The position numbers and the translations under genes were made by a program. The notes under the pieces are model-generated. The model did no database searches. It saw nothing but the letters and a program-made list of their open reading frames with translations, and was not told the origin of the DNA. Below are positions 48,463-57,949 of a stretch of 64,000 bases of DNA, piece by piece. The stretch comes from Shewanella baltica. GTDB lineage: Bacteria; Pseudomonadota; Gammaproteobacteria; Enterobacterales; Shewanellaceae. Numbering within the stretch: the first letter of the stretch is position 1; every line of letters begins with the position of its first letter. Location: NCBI RefSeq assembly GCF_900456975.1, contig NZ_UGYM01000002.1, forward strand, positions 4,340,001 through 4,404,000, read 5' to 3'.

Positions 48463-50109
48463 TCAACGCGCTATGTAATCACCAAAAGTGCGATTCTGTT
48501 CCAATATCGCTTGGCTGCCCTTAAGGCTGAACTTATAACCACACAGGCTGATACTGCCACGGCGCGCAAGGTCCACTATGATGGCTTGGGTGTCGAGTGG
48601 CGTGAATCGCGCCTCGGTTGCTGAGTCGGCTTTCAAATCCACAGTCACAGGGCGGTAGTCAGTGCCATTATTAAAGGACAACAGGCTACAGGTTTTATCG
48701 CCCTTTGCCGTCGCTAAGGACCACAGGTTTTGCGCTTTACCTTTCTCACCGAGCCAACGCATGATCAAGATGTCATCCTCCAGCGCCACAGAAAACCCGT
48801 CCGGTAGCGCGAGCGTCACCCGCTCACCCGCATAGGGCGCAATCGCGTTAACCGTTACCACGTCTGCGCCGTCGCCCGTCTCAGCATCGCCACTTGGCCA
48901 AAGGCCCCACCCTAAGGCGAGCAAGACCACAACGCCACAACCTATCCCCGCAGGACGCCAATAACGGCGTTCCAGTTTAGGCAGCTTAATCTTAGGTAGT
49001 ACGAAGAACCGCTTTAGCGGCGCTAAAAACTCGAACAAACCGCGAAACAGCTCGGTCATCGAGCCAGAATCTTTCGCTTCGGCGCGGCGTTGACGTACTT
49101 CTTCGGCATGATCTCGATCGTTAAAGCTATCTAGTTCGTCATCTTCTTCGGCGGCAAAACGCCAACCGGGTTCTGTACTACGTTCGGCAGGATCTAATTG
49201 GGCCGCGTTAAAGTCGACATGTTTTAAATCTACATTGGCGACATCAACGTCGACTAAATCAATGTTGGTCTGTTCAATACGACTGGCGTTAGCGGGGCGA
49301 AAATCCGCATGACTGTCGGGCACCACAAAATCGGCAGGATTTTGCGTCATCCGAGTTAAAGCATCGAAGCGCAGTTCATCTTGGCGCTGGGCTTCAAGTT
49401 CGGCATCCGCTGCGCTTATCGTCGAGGCGACTATAGGTTCAGCGACTGTAGATTCAGCGACTATTGGTTTAGCGGCAATGGGTTCAACATGGGCAGATAA
49501 ATCCACCACTGGCTCAGAGGCCGTTGCGGCGCTAATGGCCTGCGCATGCGACAGCTCAACATGCGGTTCATGTCGCTCAACTTGAGGCTGCGCTTGAATA
49601 TGGGCGGTCGATTTGGCTGCCTGTCTTGCGGCAACATCTTGAGTTTCTATCTCTTTAGCCGCCGCCTTTGGAACGATCGTCGGCTCCACACGGCGCCTAG
49701 GCATAGCTTGTGATGTGGGCGCATCCAGCTCAGGGCCAAAATAACCGTAGCGATAATCGACTATGGTTGGTGCCGGTAAACGCCAGCCCCAAAACGTCAG
49801 TCCAGCGGCTAACACTAAACTCAAGCCGATCAAGGCAATATGCACATCGGCCGTTAACAGCCCGATGAAAATAAATAATGGTAATAGGAATACGCCAATC
49901 AAGCCTTTTGATTTATCGGCATCAGCCAAACGACGCAAACTGGCGAGCCCTAATAAAGGTAAGCCCAACAATGCCAGTAAATACATCAGGAAATTAGCCC
50001 CAAAAGCAGCGGCGGCAAGTGCAATACAGACGTAAACGCCAACACTGATTGCGACAAAGCGGGGACGAGAATCACGCCCGTGAAGGCAGAAAAGAGATTT
50101 TAACAGCAC
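48463..50109 (-). CDS. Hypothetical membrane protein with long Ala/Glu-rich linker
   Basis: 548 residues, no known function. The N-terminal 110 residues have several hydrophobic segments (DUF805-like in feel, FLMYLLALLGLPLLGLASL). A long low-complexity linker (about 130-330) follows, with a four-unit 15-bp DNA repeat at 49427-49486 that encodes VAEPI-type pentads. One further membrane helix (about 385-405, GIGCGVVVLLALGWGLW) precedes a C-terminal soluble domain. It is divergent from gmk and probably Shewanella-specific. Confidence 0.72.
   Translation of the reverse strand: MLLKSLFCLHGRDSRPRFVAISVGVYVCIALAAAAFGANFLMYLLALLGLPLLGLASLRRLADADKSKGLIGVFLLPLFIFIGLLTADVHIALIGLSLVLAAGLTFWGWRLPAPTIVDYRYGYFGPELDAPTSQAMPRRRVEPTIVPKAAAKEIETQDVAARQAAKSTAHIQAQPQVERHEPHVELSHAQAISAATASEPVVDLSAHVEPIAAKPIVAESTVAEPIVASTISAADAELEAQRQDELRFDALTRMTQNPADFVVPDSHADFRPANASRIEQTNIDLVDVDVANVDLKHVDFNAAQLDPAERSTEPGWRFAAEEDDELDSFNDRDHAEEVRQRRAEAKDSGSMTELFRGLFEFLAPLKRFFVLPKIKLPKLERRYWRPAGIGCGVVVLLALGWGLWPSGDAETGDGADVVTVNAIAPYAGERVTLALPDGFSVALEDDILIMRWLGEKGKAQNLWSLATAKGDKTCSLLSFNNGTDYRPVTVDLKADSATEARFTPLDTQAIIVDLARRGSISLCGYKFSLKGSQAILEQNRTFGDYIAR
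49427..49486 (-). repeat. In-frame 15-bp minisatellite, four units
   Basis: Units at 49427, 49442, 49457 and 49472, each about GCGACTATAGGTTCA, encode a repeating AEPIV/AESTV-type pentapeptide on the minus strand. Units differ at a few positions. The unit length is a multiple of three, so copy number can change without a frameshift. Confidence 0.8.
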
Positions 50110-50306
50110 GACCCTTCCTTTATTGTTGTAAAAACGAGATACAAAAAGACACTCATTGCCTTATTCGCACGAGCGTAACCAATTTACCCGCAATTGTCAG
50201 TGCCTACGACCCTAGTCGGATAAAAATGCGCATAATATCGAAGTAAATCTAAAATAGGCTTAAATTGCTGGCCTACAAGCCCTAGTATTTCTATGGTCAA
50301 AATCGG

Positions 50307-50312
50307 TATAAT
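50307..50312 (+). promoter_or_regulatory. Probable -10 of the gmk promoter
   Basis: A consensus TATAAT lies 50 bp upstream of the gmk ATG. A matching -35 is weak (AGTATT-like, 17 bp upstream), so an activator or an alternative start may be involved. Confidence 0.5.
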
Positions 50313-50361
50313 GCTCGGCTTTCTGGGCCCTTCTTGCGTTAACCAATTGGATATTTAGCTC

Positions 50362-50994
50362 ATGACCGCACGCGGAAATTTATTTATTGTGTCGGCGCCA
50401 AGTGGCGCAGGTAAATCCTCGCTGATCTCGGCCTTGCTTAAAGACAAGCCCGCTGACATGCAAGTTTCGGTATCACATACCACCCGCGCGCCACGCCCAG
50501 GTGAAGTAGATGGTCAGCACTATCACTTCGTTAATGTTGAACAATTCAAAGCGTTAATTGCTGAAAATGCCTTTTTTGAATGGGCAGAAGTGTTCGGCAA
50601 TTACTATGGTACCTCGCGCCATGTGATTGAGCATACGCTCACCCAAGGTATCGATGTTTTCCTCGATATCGACTGGCAAGGTGCCGAGCAAGTTAAAGCT
50701 GTGATGCCCGATGCCGTTGGTGTGTTTATTCTGCCCCCCTCGAAAGCCGAGCTAGAACGCCGCCTCACTGGCCGTGGACAAGACAGTAGCGATGTGATCG
50801 CCAGCCGTATGGCACAAGCCGTATCGGAAATGTCCCACTATAAAGAATATGATTTTATTATCGTCAACGACGATTTTGACACTGCGTTAGCTGATTTGCG
50901 TGCCATCATTCGCAGTCAGCGCTTAACCTGTGCTAGTCAGATCCACGCGCAAAATGATATGCTTAACGATCTGTTGGCAGGCCAACTGTCATAG
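50362..50994 (+). CDS. gmk: Gmk, guanylate kinase
   Basis: Phosphorylates GMP to GDP. It has 210 residues. The P-loop [11 protein letters not shown] is at about 12-22, the GMP-binding segment [19 protein letters not shown] at about 38-56 and the [10 protein letters not shown] region at about 100-109. It leads gmk-rpoZ-spoT, the conserved order in gammaproteobacteria. Confidence 0.97.
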   Translation: MTARGNLFIVSAPSGAGKSSLISALLKDKPADMQVSVSHTTRAPRPGEVDGQHYHFVNVEQFKALIAENAFFEWAEVFGNYYGTSRHVIEHTLTQGIDVFLDIDWQGAEQVKAVMPDAVGVFILPPSKAELERRLTGRGQDSSDVIASRMAQAVSEMSHYKEYDFIIVNDDFDTALADLRAIIRSQRLTCASQIHAQNDMLNDLLAGQLS

Positions 50995-51043
50995 TGTACA
51001 ATTTTGCGTCATTTTTTCCCTAGATAAACTGGAGTTTCAACAC

Positions 51044-51322
51044 ATGGCTCGCGTAACTGTAGAAGACGCCGTAGAACAAATCGGCAACCGTTTTGATATG
51101 ATCTTGGTTGCGGCGCGTCGTGCTCGCCAAATCGCCGTGCAGGGTAAAGACCCTATGGTTGAAGAGATGAACGACAAACCAACGGTTATCGCCCTGCGTG
51201 AAATCGAACTAGGTTTAGTTAACGCTCACACCTTAGATGCCGATGAGCGTCAAACGGTACGTGAACGTGAAGCCGCTGAAATTGCAGCGGTTTCAGCCAT
51301 TGCTGAAGGCCGTTCATTATAA
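51044..51322 (+). CDS. rpoZ: RNA polymerase omega subunit
   Basis: 92 residues. The start is the ATG at 51044 ([20 protein letters not shown]), with GGAG about 9 nt upstream; the longer frame begins inside gmk. The conserved [16 protein letters not shown] is present. In E. coli it sits between gmk and spoT and helps fold beta-prime and bind ppGpp. Confidence 0.97.
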   Translation: MARVTVEDAVEQIGNRFDMILVAARRARQIAVQGKDPMVEEMNDKPTVIALREIELGLVNAHTLDADERQTVREREAAEIAAVSAIAEGRSL

Positions 51323-51367
51323 GAGTTGTTGAGTAAACACCTGTTTAGGTAAAAGGAGAGCTGCCAC

Positions 51368-53473
51368 TTGTATCTGTTTGAAGGTCTAAAGGAGTCTGCT
51401 TCCGGTTACTTAGAACCCGAACAGGTAGAATTGCTCAAGCAGGCGTACCAGATTGCGCGCGATGCCCACGAAGGGCAAATGCGCACGAGTGGCGAACCTT
51501 ATATTACTCATCCGGTTGCGGTTGCCCGCATCCTTGCTGACATGCGTCTTGATCATGAGACGCTGATGGCAGCACTGCTCCACGACACTATCGAAGATAC
51601 TCATGTCACCAAAGACGATTTAGCCGAACTATTCGGTGTCGCGGTGGCCGAGCTCGTCGAAGGCGTGTCAAAACTCGATAAGCTTAAATTTCGCGACAAG
51701 AAAGAAGCTCAGGCTGAAAACTTCCGTAAAATGATGATGGCGATGACGCAGGATATCCGCGTTATCCTCATCAAGCTTGCCGATAGAACCCACAACATGC
51801 GTACCTTAGGCGCCCTGCGTCCCGACAAACGTCGCCGTATCGCCCGCGAAACCTTAGAAATCTACGCGCCCATCGCTAACCGTCTCGGTATCCATAACAT
51901 CAAGACAGAGTTAGAAGACTTAGGTTTCCAAGCGTATTACCCCATGCGATATCGGGTGCTCAAAGAAGTCGTTAAAGCCGCCCGTGGCAATCGCAAAGAA
52001 TTGATCCAAGGCATTGAAGCCGCTGTTTATACGCGCTTAAACGATGCAGGTATTCCAGGGAAAGTTAAAGGCCGCGAGAAAAATCTCTACTCCATCTATA
52101 ACAAGATGCAGAGTAAAGAGCTGCAATTCCAAGAAGTGATGGATATCTACGCCTTTAGGGTGATAGTCGATTCCATCGACACTTGTTATCGCGTACTCGG
52201 CGCCATGCACGGACTGTACAAACCTCGTCCCGGCCGTTTCAAAGATTATATCGCTATCCCTAAAGCCAACGGTTATCAATCACTCCATACCTCTTTGTTT
52301 GGTCCACACGGCGTGCCCGTTGAGATCCAAATTCGTACCGAAGATATGGACCAGATGGCCGACAAAGGGGTTGCCGCACACTGGGCCTACAAAGGCGGTG
52401 CGCAAACAGGCCAAGGCACGACGACTCAAGTGCGTGCCCGTAAGTGGATGCAAAGCTTGTTGGAATTACAACAAAGCGCCAGCACCTCATTCGAATTCGT
52501 TGAAAACGTGAAGACTGAACTCTTCCCAGAAGAGATTTATGTGTTCACCCCTGAAGGTCGCATTCTGGAATTACCCGTGAATGCCACCGCGGTAGACTTT
52601 GCCTACGAAGTGCATACAGATGTGGGTAATACCTGCGTCGGTGCCCGCGTTAACCGTCAAGCGTATCCGCTCAGCCAGCCGTTAATTTCAGGCCAAACTG
52701 TTGAAATCATTACCGCCAAAGGCGCCCGTCCGAATGCCGCTTGGCTGAACTTTGTAGTAACAGGTAAGGCCCGCGCCAAAATCCGCCAAGTGCTGAAAAG
52801 CCTTAAGGGTGATGACGCGATTGCACTCGGTCGCCGTCTGCTCAACCATGCGCTCGGCAAGACTAAGCTCGACAGTATTCCGCCTGAGCAGATTGAAAAA
52901 GTCATTCGCGATACTAAACATACCACGCTCGATTCACTGCTCGCCGACATCGGCCTTGGCAATGCCATGAGCATTGTTATCGCACAGCGTTTGATTGGCG
53001 ATAATCTTGAGAATCAAGAAAGCCGCGACGGCCACATGATGCCAATTCGTGGCGCCGAAGGTATGCTCGTTACCTTCGCCAACTGTTGTCGCCCAATCCC
53101 TGGTGATGCCGTAATTGCCCACGTGAGCCAAGGTAAGGGCTTAGTGGTACACATGGAAAACTGCGCCAACATTCGTGGTTATCAAGGCGAGCCTGACAAG
53201 TATATTCCTGTGCAATGGGATAATGTCGAAGGCGTTGATTACCAAGCCAACCTGCGGGTCGAAATCGTTAACCACCAAGGCGCACTGGCGAAGATCACCT
53301 CGATCATTGCCGCCGAAGGCTCGAACATTCACAACCTCAGTACAGAGGAACGAGATGGCCGCGTGTATTTGATCAACCTGCGGATTTCGGTGAAAGACAG
53401 GATCCATTTAGCCAACGTGATGCGCCGAATTAGGGTACTGCCCGAAGTGCTGCGTACGTCCCGTAATCGTTAA
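51368..53473 (+). CDS. spoT: SpoT, bifunctional (p)ppGpp synthetase/hydrolase
   Basis: 701 residues from TTG at 51368 (GGAG 9 nt before), the same kind of start as E. coli spoT. The HD hydrolase (HPVAVARILADMRL then LLHDTIEDT, with the HDxxED residues) is intact. The synthetase carries YSIYNKMQ, ANGYQSLHT and EIQIRTEDMD, so both activities look retained. TGS (EEIYVFTPEGRILELP) and a C-terminal ACT domain (LRVEIVNHQGALAKITSIIA) follow. Confidence 0.97.
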   Translation: MYLFEGLKESASGYLEPEQVELLKQAYQIARDAHEGQMRTSGEPYITHPVAVARILADMRLDHETLMAALLHDTIEDTHVTKDDLAELFGVAVAELVEGVSKLDKLKFRDKKEAQAENFRKMMMAMTQDIRVILIKLADRTHNMRTLGALRPDKRRRIARETLEIYAPIANRLGIHNIKTELEDLGFQAYYPMRYRVLKEVVKAARGNRKELIQGIEAAVYTRLNDAGIPGKVKGREKNLYSIYNKMQSKELQFQEVMDIYAFRVIVDSIDTCYRVLGAMHGLYKPRPGRFKDYIAIPKANGYQSLHTSLFGPHGVPVEIQIRTEDMDQMADKGVAAHWAYKGGAQTGQGTTTQVRARKWMQSLLELQQSASTSFEFVENVKTELFPEEIYVFTPEGRILELPVNATAVDFAYEVHTDVGNTCVGARVNRQAYPLSQPLISGQTVEIITAKGARPNAAWLNFVVTGKARAKIRQVLKSLKGDDAIALGRRLLNHALGKTKLDSIPPEQIEKVIRDTKHTTLDSLLADIGLGNAMSIVIAQRLIGDNLENQESRDGHMMPIRGAEGMLVTFANCCRPIPGDAVIAHVSQGKGLVVHMENCANIRGYQGEPDKYIPVQWDNVEGVDYQANLRVEIVNHQGALAKITSIIAAEGSNIHNLSTEERDGRVYLINLRISVKDRIHLANVMRRIRVLPEVLRTSRNR

Positions 53474-53498
53474 TTAACTCAACATTAGAGAGAGCGTC

Positions 53499-53882
53499 AT
53501 GGCAGAAAAAATCATCATAGCGACCGAAAACGCCCCTGCGGCCATCGGCACTTATTCACAGGCCGTCAAAGTCGGCAGCACAGTGTATTTATCCGGCCAA
53601 ATTCCGCTTGTGCCAAGCACAATGCAAATTGTCAGCGATGATTTTGAAGCGCAAGTGGTGCAAGTATTTGAAAACCTAACGGCGGTTTGTACTGCTGCGG
53701 GTGGTTCAATCAACGATATCGTTAAGCTCAACATCTTCCTGATTGATTTAAGCCACTTTGTAAAAGTGAATGAAATCATGAGCCGTTACTTCAGCCAGCC
53801 ATACCCTGCCCGTGCAGCTATCGGCGTGAAGCAATTGCCGAAGGATTCTCAAGTTGAAATGGATGGCGTGATGGAGCTGTAA
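53499..53882 (+). CDS. ridA: RidA, reactive enamine/imine deaminase
   Basis: 127 residues of the YjgF/YER057c/UK114 family, which hydrolyses reactive 2-aminoacrylate-type enamines. The motifs [20 protein letters not shown] and [20 protein letters not shown] are present; the essential Arg is in PARAAI. It follows spoT by 25 bp with its own SD and is terminated at 53907. Confidence 0.96.
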   Translation: MAEKIIIATENAPAAIGTYSQAVKVGSTVYLSGQIPLVPSTMQIVSDDFEAQVVQVFENLTAVCTAAGGSINDIVKLNIFLIDLSHFVKVNEIMSRYFSQPYPARAAIGVKQLPKDSQVEMDGVMEL

Positions 53883-53906
53883 GCTCTGGCATTCCACTTC
53901 AACCAA

Positions 53907-53937
53907 CAAAAAGGTGCTGCGGCGCCTTTTTTGTTGC
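53907..53937 (+). terminator. Terminator after ridA
   Basis: AAAAGGTGC / GCGCCTTTT-type stem with one G-T pair and a TGCG loop, followed by T-run and flanked by CAACAA / TTGTTG. Confidence 0.85.
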
Positions 53938-54109
53938 CGCCACAATCCTCGTTTCCGCTTACTATTCTCTTCATCTTATTTTCATACTCAGCTTGTAGGC
54001 TTTGGGCTCCATTCTCATATTTTACAATCCTGTAAACTATTTGCGCGGGCTCACAAAACTCGCCATACTGGGTGCAGCCAAAATAACAATAAAGAACAGG
54101 GAATTGCCA

Positions 54110-55774
54110 ATGGATACAGCGATTAAGACGCCAATTGAAATGCTGGCGCACTGGGCTAAGACTCAGGGGGATCAAGTCTATTTACGCCAACCTATCAAGG
54201 GTCAATTCCTTGATTTTACTTGGGCCGAAGTTCAAGAAAAAGTGCAACAACTGGCCGGTGCCTTACAGCATCTAGGCCTAGAGCGCGGTGATAAGATTGC
54301 CGTACTCTCTAAAAACTGCGCCGAATGGTTTATCACCGACCTCGCGTTAATGCACGGCGGCTATGTTAGCGTGCCGATTTACCCAACGGCCAACACAGAT
54401 ACCATTCGCTATGTGCTGCAACACAGCGGTGCAAAAGCCATTTTCCTCGGCAAGCTCGACCATTGGGCCGACCAAGAAGCCGGTGTCGGCGGCGAGCTGC
54501 TACGCCTTGCTATGCCCTACGATACAATGCCAGCCCAATATCAATGGGAACAATTACTTAAACTAGGTTATCCACTAGTTGATGCGCCGCTGCCGCTGCC
54601 TGATCAAGTGATGACACTTATCTATACCTCTGGCTCGACGGGTCAACCTAAGGGCGCGATTCAAACCTTCGCCAGCTATGGCTGGACCTGCCAAGCGGTA
54701 GTGCGTGATTTGCGCACCGACGGCAATGACAGATTGTTATCCTATTTACCTTTAGCGCACATCACAGAGCGCGTCGCGATTGAAGGTTCATCCTTCTATT
54801 CCGGCAGCGTGGTCGCCTTCGTCGAGAGTCTCGACTCCTTCGTCGCCGACGTGCAAAGGGCAAAACCGACGGTATTTTTCTCAGTGCCGCGTTTGTGGAG
54901 CCTGTTCCAGAAAAACATCATAGACAAAATTGGTGTTAGTAAACTGAATCTATTGCTGAAGATCCCGTTAATCAGCAGCTTAGTGAAGCACAAAATCCAT
55001 AAAGGCTTAGGTTTGAACCATTGTCGTTTGCTCGGCTCTGGCTCTGCGCCCATTCCGCCGTCGCTGATCCACTGGTATCACAGCATTGGTCTGAACATTT
55101 GTGAAGCTTGGGGCATGACAGAAAACTGCGCCTACTCGATTATCAACTACCCCTTCGATGCCCGTAAAATTGGCACTGTGGGTCGCCCGGTTGAGGATTG
55201 TCAGATCCGCCAAGGTGAAGATGGGGAGTTGCTGCTTAAGAGTCCTGGGTTAATGACGGCTTATTATCTACAGCCCGAAGCCACTGCAGCGGCCTTCGAC
55301 GCCGATGGTTTCTTCCACACTGGCGATTTGTGCTCTATTGATGCCGATGGTTGCGTGACCATTACTGGCCGAGTGAAGGACAACTTCAAAACCGCCAAGG
55401 GAAAATATGTCGCGCCTGTGCCTATCGAACGTAAATTGGCGCAGGACCCGCATGTTGAACTGATCTGCGTGATTGGCTCTGGCCTGCCGCATCCGGTCGC
55501 ATTAGTGCAATTATCCGAAGGCGCTAGTTTGCAGGCCCGCGAAGAAGTCCGCGCTTCACTCAAGGCGACACTCGATAGCGTGAATCCGCACTTAGAATCA
55601 CACGAACACGTCGATGCCATTATCGTGGTTAACGACCCTTGGACGATTGAGAACGATGTACTGACACCGACGCTTAAGATCAAACGCCATGTGCTTGAAA
55701 AAGCCTTTAGCGAACGAGTTGATGGCATTCGTGGCGCCCAAGTTCGCTGGGAAGATGAGTTAACGCAAAAATAA
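54110..55774 (+). CDS. AMP-forming acyl-CoA synthetase (long-chain FadD/Fcs type)
   Basis: 554 residues from the ATG at 54110 (MDTAIKTPIEMLAHWAKTQG), with AGGGA 9 nt upstream; the longer frame starts in the preceding intergenic sequence. The AMP-binding signature LIYTSGSTGQPKGAI (about 169-183) and the later AWGMTEN and GRVKDNFKTAKGKYV segments are present. It probably activates fatty acids to acyl-CoA; chain specificity is not readable. It stands alone between ridA and the antiporter. Confidence 0.9.
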   Translation: MDTAIKTPIEMLAHWAKTQGDQVYLRQPIKGQFLDFTWAEVQEKVQQLAGALQHLGLERGDKIAVLSKNCAEWFITDLALMHGGYVSVPIYPTANTDTIRYVLQHSGAKAIFLGKLDHWADQEAGVGGELLRLAMPYDTMPAQYQWEQLLKLGYPLVDAPLPLPDQVMTLIYTSGSTGQPKGAIQTFASYGWTCQAVVRDLRTDGNDRLLSYLPLAHITERVAIEGSSFYSGSVVAFVESLDSFVADVQRAKPTVFFSVPRLWSLFQKNIIDKIGVSKLNLLLKIPLISSLVKHKIHKGLGLNHCRLLGSGSAPIPPSLIHWYHSIGLNICEAWGMTENCAYSIINYPFDARKIGTVGRPVEDCQIRQGEDGELLLKSPGLMTAYYLQPEATAAAFDADGFFHTGDLCSIDADGCVTITGRVKDNFKTAKGKYVAPVPIERKLAQDPHVELICVIGSGLPHPVALVQLSEGASLQAREEVRASLKATLDSVNPHLESHEHVDAIIVVNDPWTIENDVLTPTLKIKRHVLEKAFSERVDGIRGAQVRWEDELTQK

Positions 55775-55819
55775 CTCGACTAAACAGAGAGATGGCCAAT
55801 ATGGTTATCGGCACAAATC

Positions 55820-55843
55820 AAGCACGCCTCGGCGTGCTTTTTT
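55820..55843 (+). terminator. Terminator after the acyl-CoA synthetase gene
   Basis: AAGCACGC-CTCG-GCGTGCTT stem followed by TTTTT, about 45 bp past the stop. Confidence 0.85.
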
Positions 55844-55953
55844 ATGACATATTCTGTCAAATTTCGATAAAACCACGTATCATGTGCGCCAGTCGGCTAA
55901 GGGATGATTCCCTTGTACTTTCTCATTCAATATAGGTTTAACAAAGTCCCGTG

Positions 55954-56898
55954 ATGCTCATTACACTCTCGATTATTGGCGGTTTTATTATTTTAACCTT
56001 AGGCGCCGAAGCCCTAGTGCGTGGCGCGAGTGCTATCGCCCTACGCTTAGGTATTACGCCACTTATCATAGGTTTAACTATTGTTGCCTTTGGTACTAGC
56101 GCACCAGAACTGGCCGTGAGTGTCAAATCTGCCCTCGCCGGAAACAGTGGTATCGCCTTAGGTAACGTTATCGGCTCCAACATTGCCAACATAGGTTTGA
56201 TCTTAGCGATCACGGCTTTAATCCGCCCTATCCAAGTGCAATCCCAAGTGGTTAAGCGAGATATCCCTTTGATGATCTTGGCTTCTATGCTGTTCTGGGG
56301 GCTCTTGTTAGACGGCGAACTCAGCCTTATTGACGGTGTGGTACTGCTGTCTCTACTGTTCGGATATTTAACCTTTAGCTATATCAGCTCGAAAAACAGC
56401 AAGAATGAAGAAGAGATTGAAGCGGGTCCCAATAACCCACTGCTTTCTGGCCTGTTCATCCTAGTCGGCATTAGCATGTTAGTTGGCGGCGGTATTCTAT
56501 TTGTGAACGGCGCGGTAGATTTAGCGAAAACCTTCGGCGTGAGTGAAGTCATTATCGGCTTAACGATCGTGGCGATTGGCACCAGTATGCCAGAGTTAGT
56601 GACCTCAGTAATTGCGGCACTAAAAGGTCAAAGCGATATCGCTATCGGTAACGTTGTTGGTTCTAACCTGTTCAATATTTTGGGTATTTTAGGCGTTACC
56701 GCCATAGTTCATCCAGTATCGTCACTCGGTTTCCAACCCTTCGACTTTATGGTGATGTTAGCTTTAGCCATAGTGATTCTGCCTTTTGCATGGACGGGAT
56801 TACGCATCGGCCGCCGCGAAGGTTCTGTGCTGCTACTGACCTATTTAGGTTACATGGGTTACCTGATCAACCAAGCGAGCGCTCAAGCTTTGGTATAA
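55954..56898 (+). CDS. YrbG-type calcium/sodium antiporter (CaCA family)
   Basis: 314 residues from the ATG at 55954 (a GTG one codon earlier is an alternative; the SD is weak). The two inverted alpha repeats are visible as GLTIVAFGTSAPELAVSV and GLTIVAIGTSMPELVTSV, each with the conserved acidic residue after the Pro. Ten hydrophobic segments fit an inner-membrane exchanger. A hairpin terminator follows. Confidence 0.92.
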   Translation: MLITLSIIGGFIILTLGAEALVRGASAIALRLGITPLIIGLTIVAFGTSAPELAVSVKSALAGNSGIALGNVIGSNIANIGLILAITALIRPIQVQSQVVKRDIPLMILASMLFWGLLLDGELSLIDGVVLLSLLFGYLTFSYISSKNSKNEEEIEAGPNNPLLSGLFILVGISMLVGGGILFVNGAVDLAKTFGVSEVIIGLTIVAIGTSMPELVTSVIAALKGQSDIAIGNVVGSNLFNILGILGVTAIVHPVSSLGFQPFDFMVMLALAIVILPFAWTGLRIGRREGSVLLLTYLGYMGYLINQASAQALV

Positions 56899-56922
56899 TA
56901 CTCAGCGGTAATATCCACTTAG

Positions 56923-56949
56923 AACACCGGAGCCTCTCCGGTGTTTTGC
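56923..56949 (+). terminator. Terminator after the antiporter gene
   Basis: AACACCGGA / TCCGGTGTT with a 5-nt loop, then TTTT. Confidence 0.85.
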
Positions 56950-57000
56950 TATCTGGGTTTCGCACTTTTAAAAAAAGACAAATTTAACACCCTTAAACTG

Positions 57001-57034
57001 ATGACATTTGTCATGCTAAAGCCATGACCTTTGT
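57001..57034. promoter_or_regulatory. Palindrome and direct repeat upstream of the 57113 gene
   Basis: ATGACATTTGTCAT at 57001-57014 is a perfect 14-bp palindrome. Its left part recurs as ATGACCTTTGT at 57024-57034, 23 bp away. The placement 80-110 bp upstream of the secreted-protein gene, which precedes a DesK/DesR-like pair, makes it a candidate response-regulator operator. Binding is inferred, not shown. Confidence 0.55.
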
Positions 57035-57112
57035 GTCTGCATTTTTCCTGTCGAATTTCTGATAATGAGTCCGTACCCAAACACGGGGAAACTTACTCAA
57101 TAAGGAAATACC

Positions 57113-57817
57113 ATGAAAACATTATTAATCGTCTCAAGCTTAGCGCTTATCAGCAGCCACGCGTTTGCAGCGTCGCCCTCTAACGCCAACATCACCAGCA
57201 TAGATGCGGCCTCAAACTCGATGAACCTAGCGCAGCTGCAACAACTGAGTGCCAGCACCCAAGATTACGATAAAGCCTATGCGAACTATCGCTTAGCCAT
57301 CAGTGCCAATGTCATGGGACAAAAAGCCCTCGCCAGCAGTGCACTGACTAATGCGCAAACGGCATTAGAAGCCTTAGAAACCAGCCAAGCTGACGCGGAA
57401 TCCCTCGCGCTGTTATCGTCGGTTTATGGCATGCAAATCGCCTTAGATAATAGCAAAGGCGCAACTCTCGGGATGAAATCTGCCAAAGCCATTGCCAACG
57501 CCGAACAGTTAGAATCCCAAAATCCACGGGTCGCCTTGGTTAAGGCGATCGCCGCCTATAACACGCCAGCTATGTTTGGCGGCAGCATGCAAAATGCTAA
57601 GACGCTCGCCACTACGGCCATAGAAAGATTCGCCCAACCTTGCGACGACATTTGTTGGGGGGAAGCCGAAGCTTACACGTGGCGCGGGCTCGCTAAACAG
57701 GAATTAGGCGATAACCAAGGCGCGAGTGAAGATTGGCAACAGGCTATAAAAGTGCAAGCAGATTACGGTTGGGCAAAATTTTTGCTTCAACAAAATCAGC
57801 AATTAAGTGCAAACTAG
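57113..57817 (+). CDS. Secreted TPR-like repeat protein
   Basis: 234 residues with a Sec signal peptide (MKTLLIVSSLALISSHAFAA) and an Ala-rich helical mature part containing TPR-like segments (AEAYTWRGLAKQELGDNQGASE). It has two Cys in CDDICWG that could form a disulfide. No family name recognised. Its position directly before the two-component genes suggests a functional or regulatory link. A G/C-rich stem (about 57831-57866) lies after the stop. Confidence 0.82.
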   Translation: MKTLLIVSSLALISSHAFAASPSNANITSIDAASNSMNLAQLQQLSASTQDYDKAYANYRLAISANVMGQKALASSALTNAQTALEALETSQADAESLALLSSVYGMQIALDNSKGATLGMKSAKAIANAEQLESQNPRVALVKAIAAYNTPAMFGGSMQNAKTLATTAIERFAQPCDDICWGEAEAYTWRGLAKQELGDNQGASEDWQQAIKVQADYGWAKFLLQQNQQLSAN

Positions 57818-57949
57818 ACCAAGTTGTTAACAGGGACTGATGGCGCTGACCCCAGCGCCAATCCCTAAACAGAATAAATCAACACAGATGTCAGCTTCGG
57901 GCATTCAACGAACAACGATTAACAGTCAACACAGTTTCACGGAGGCATT

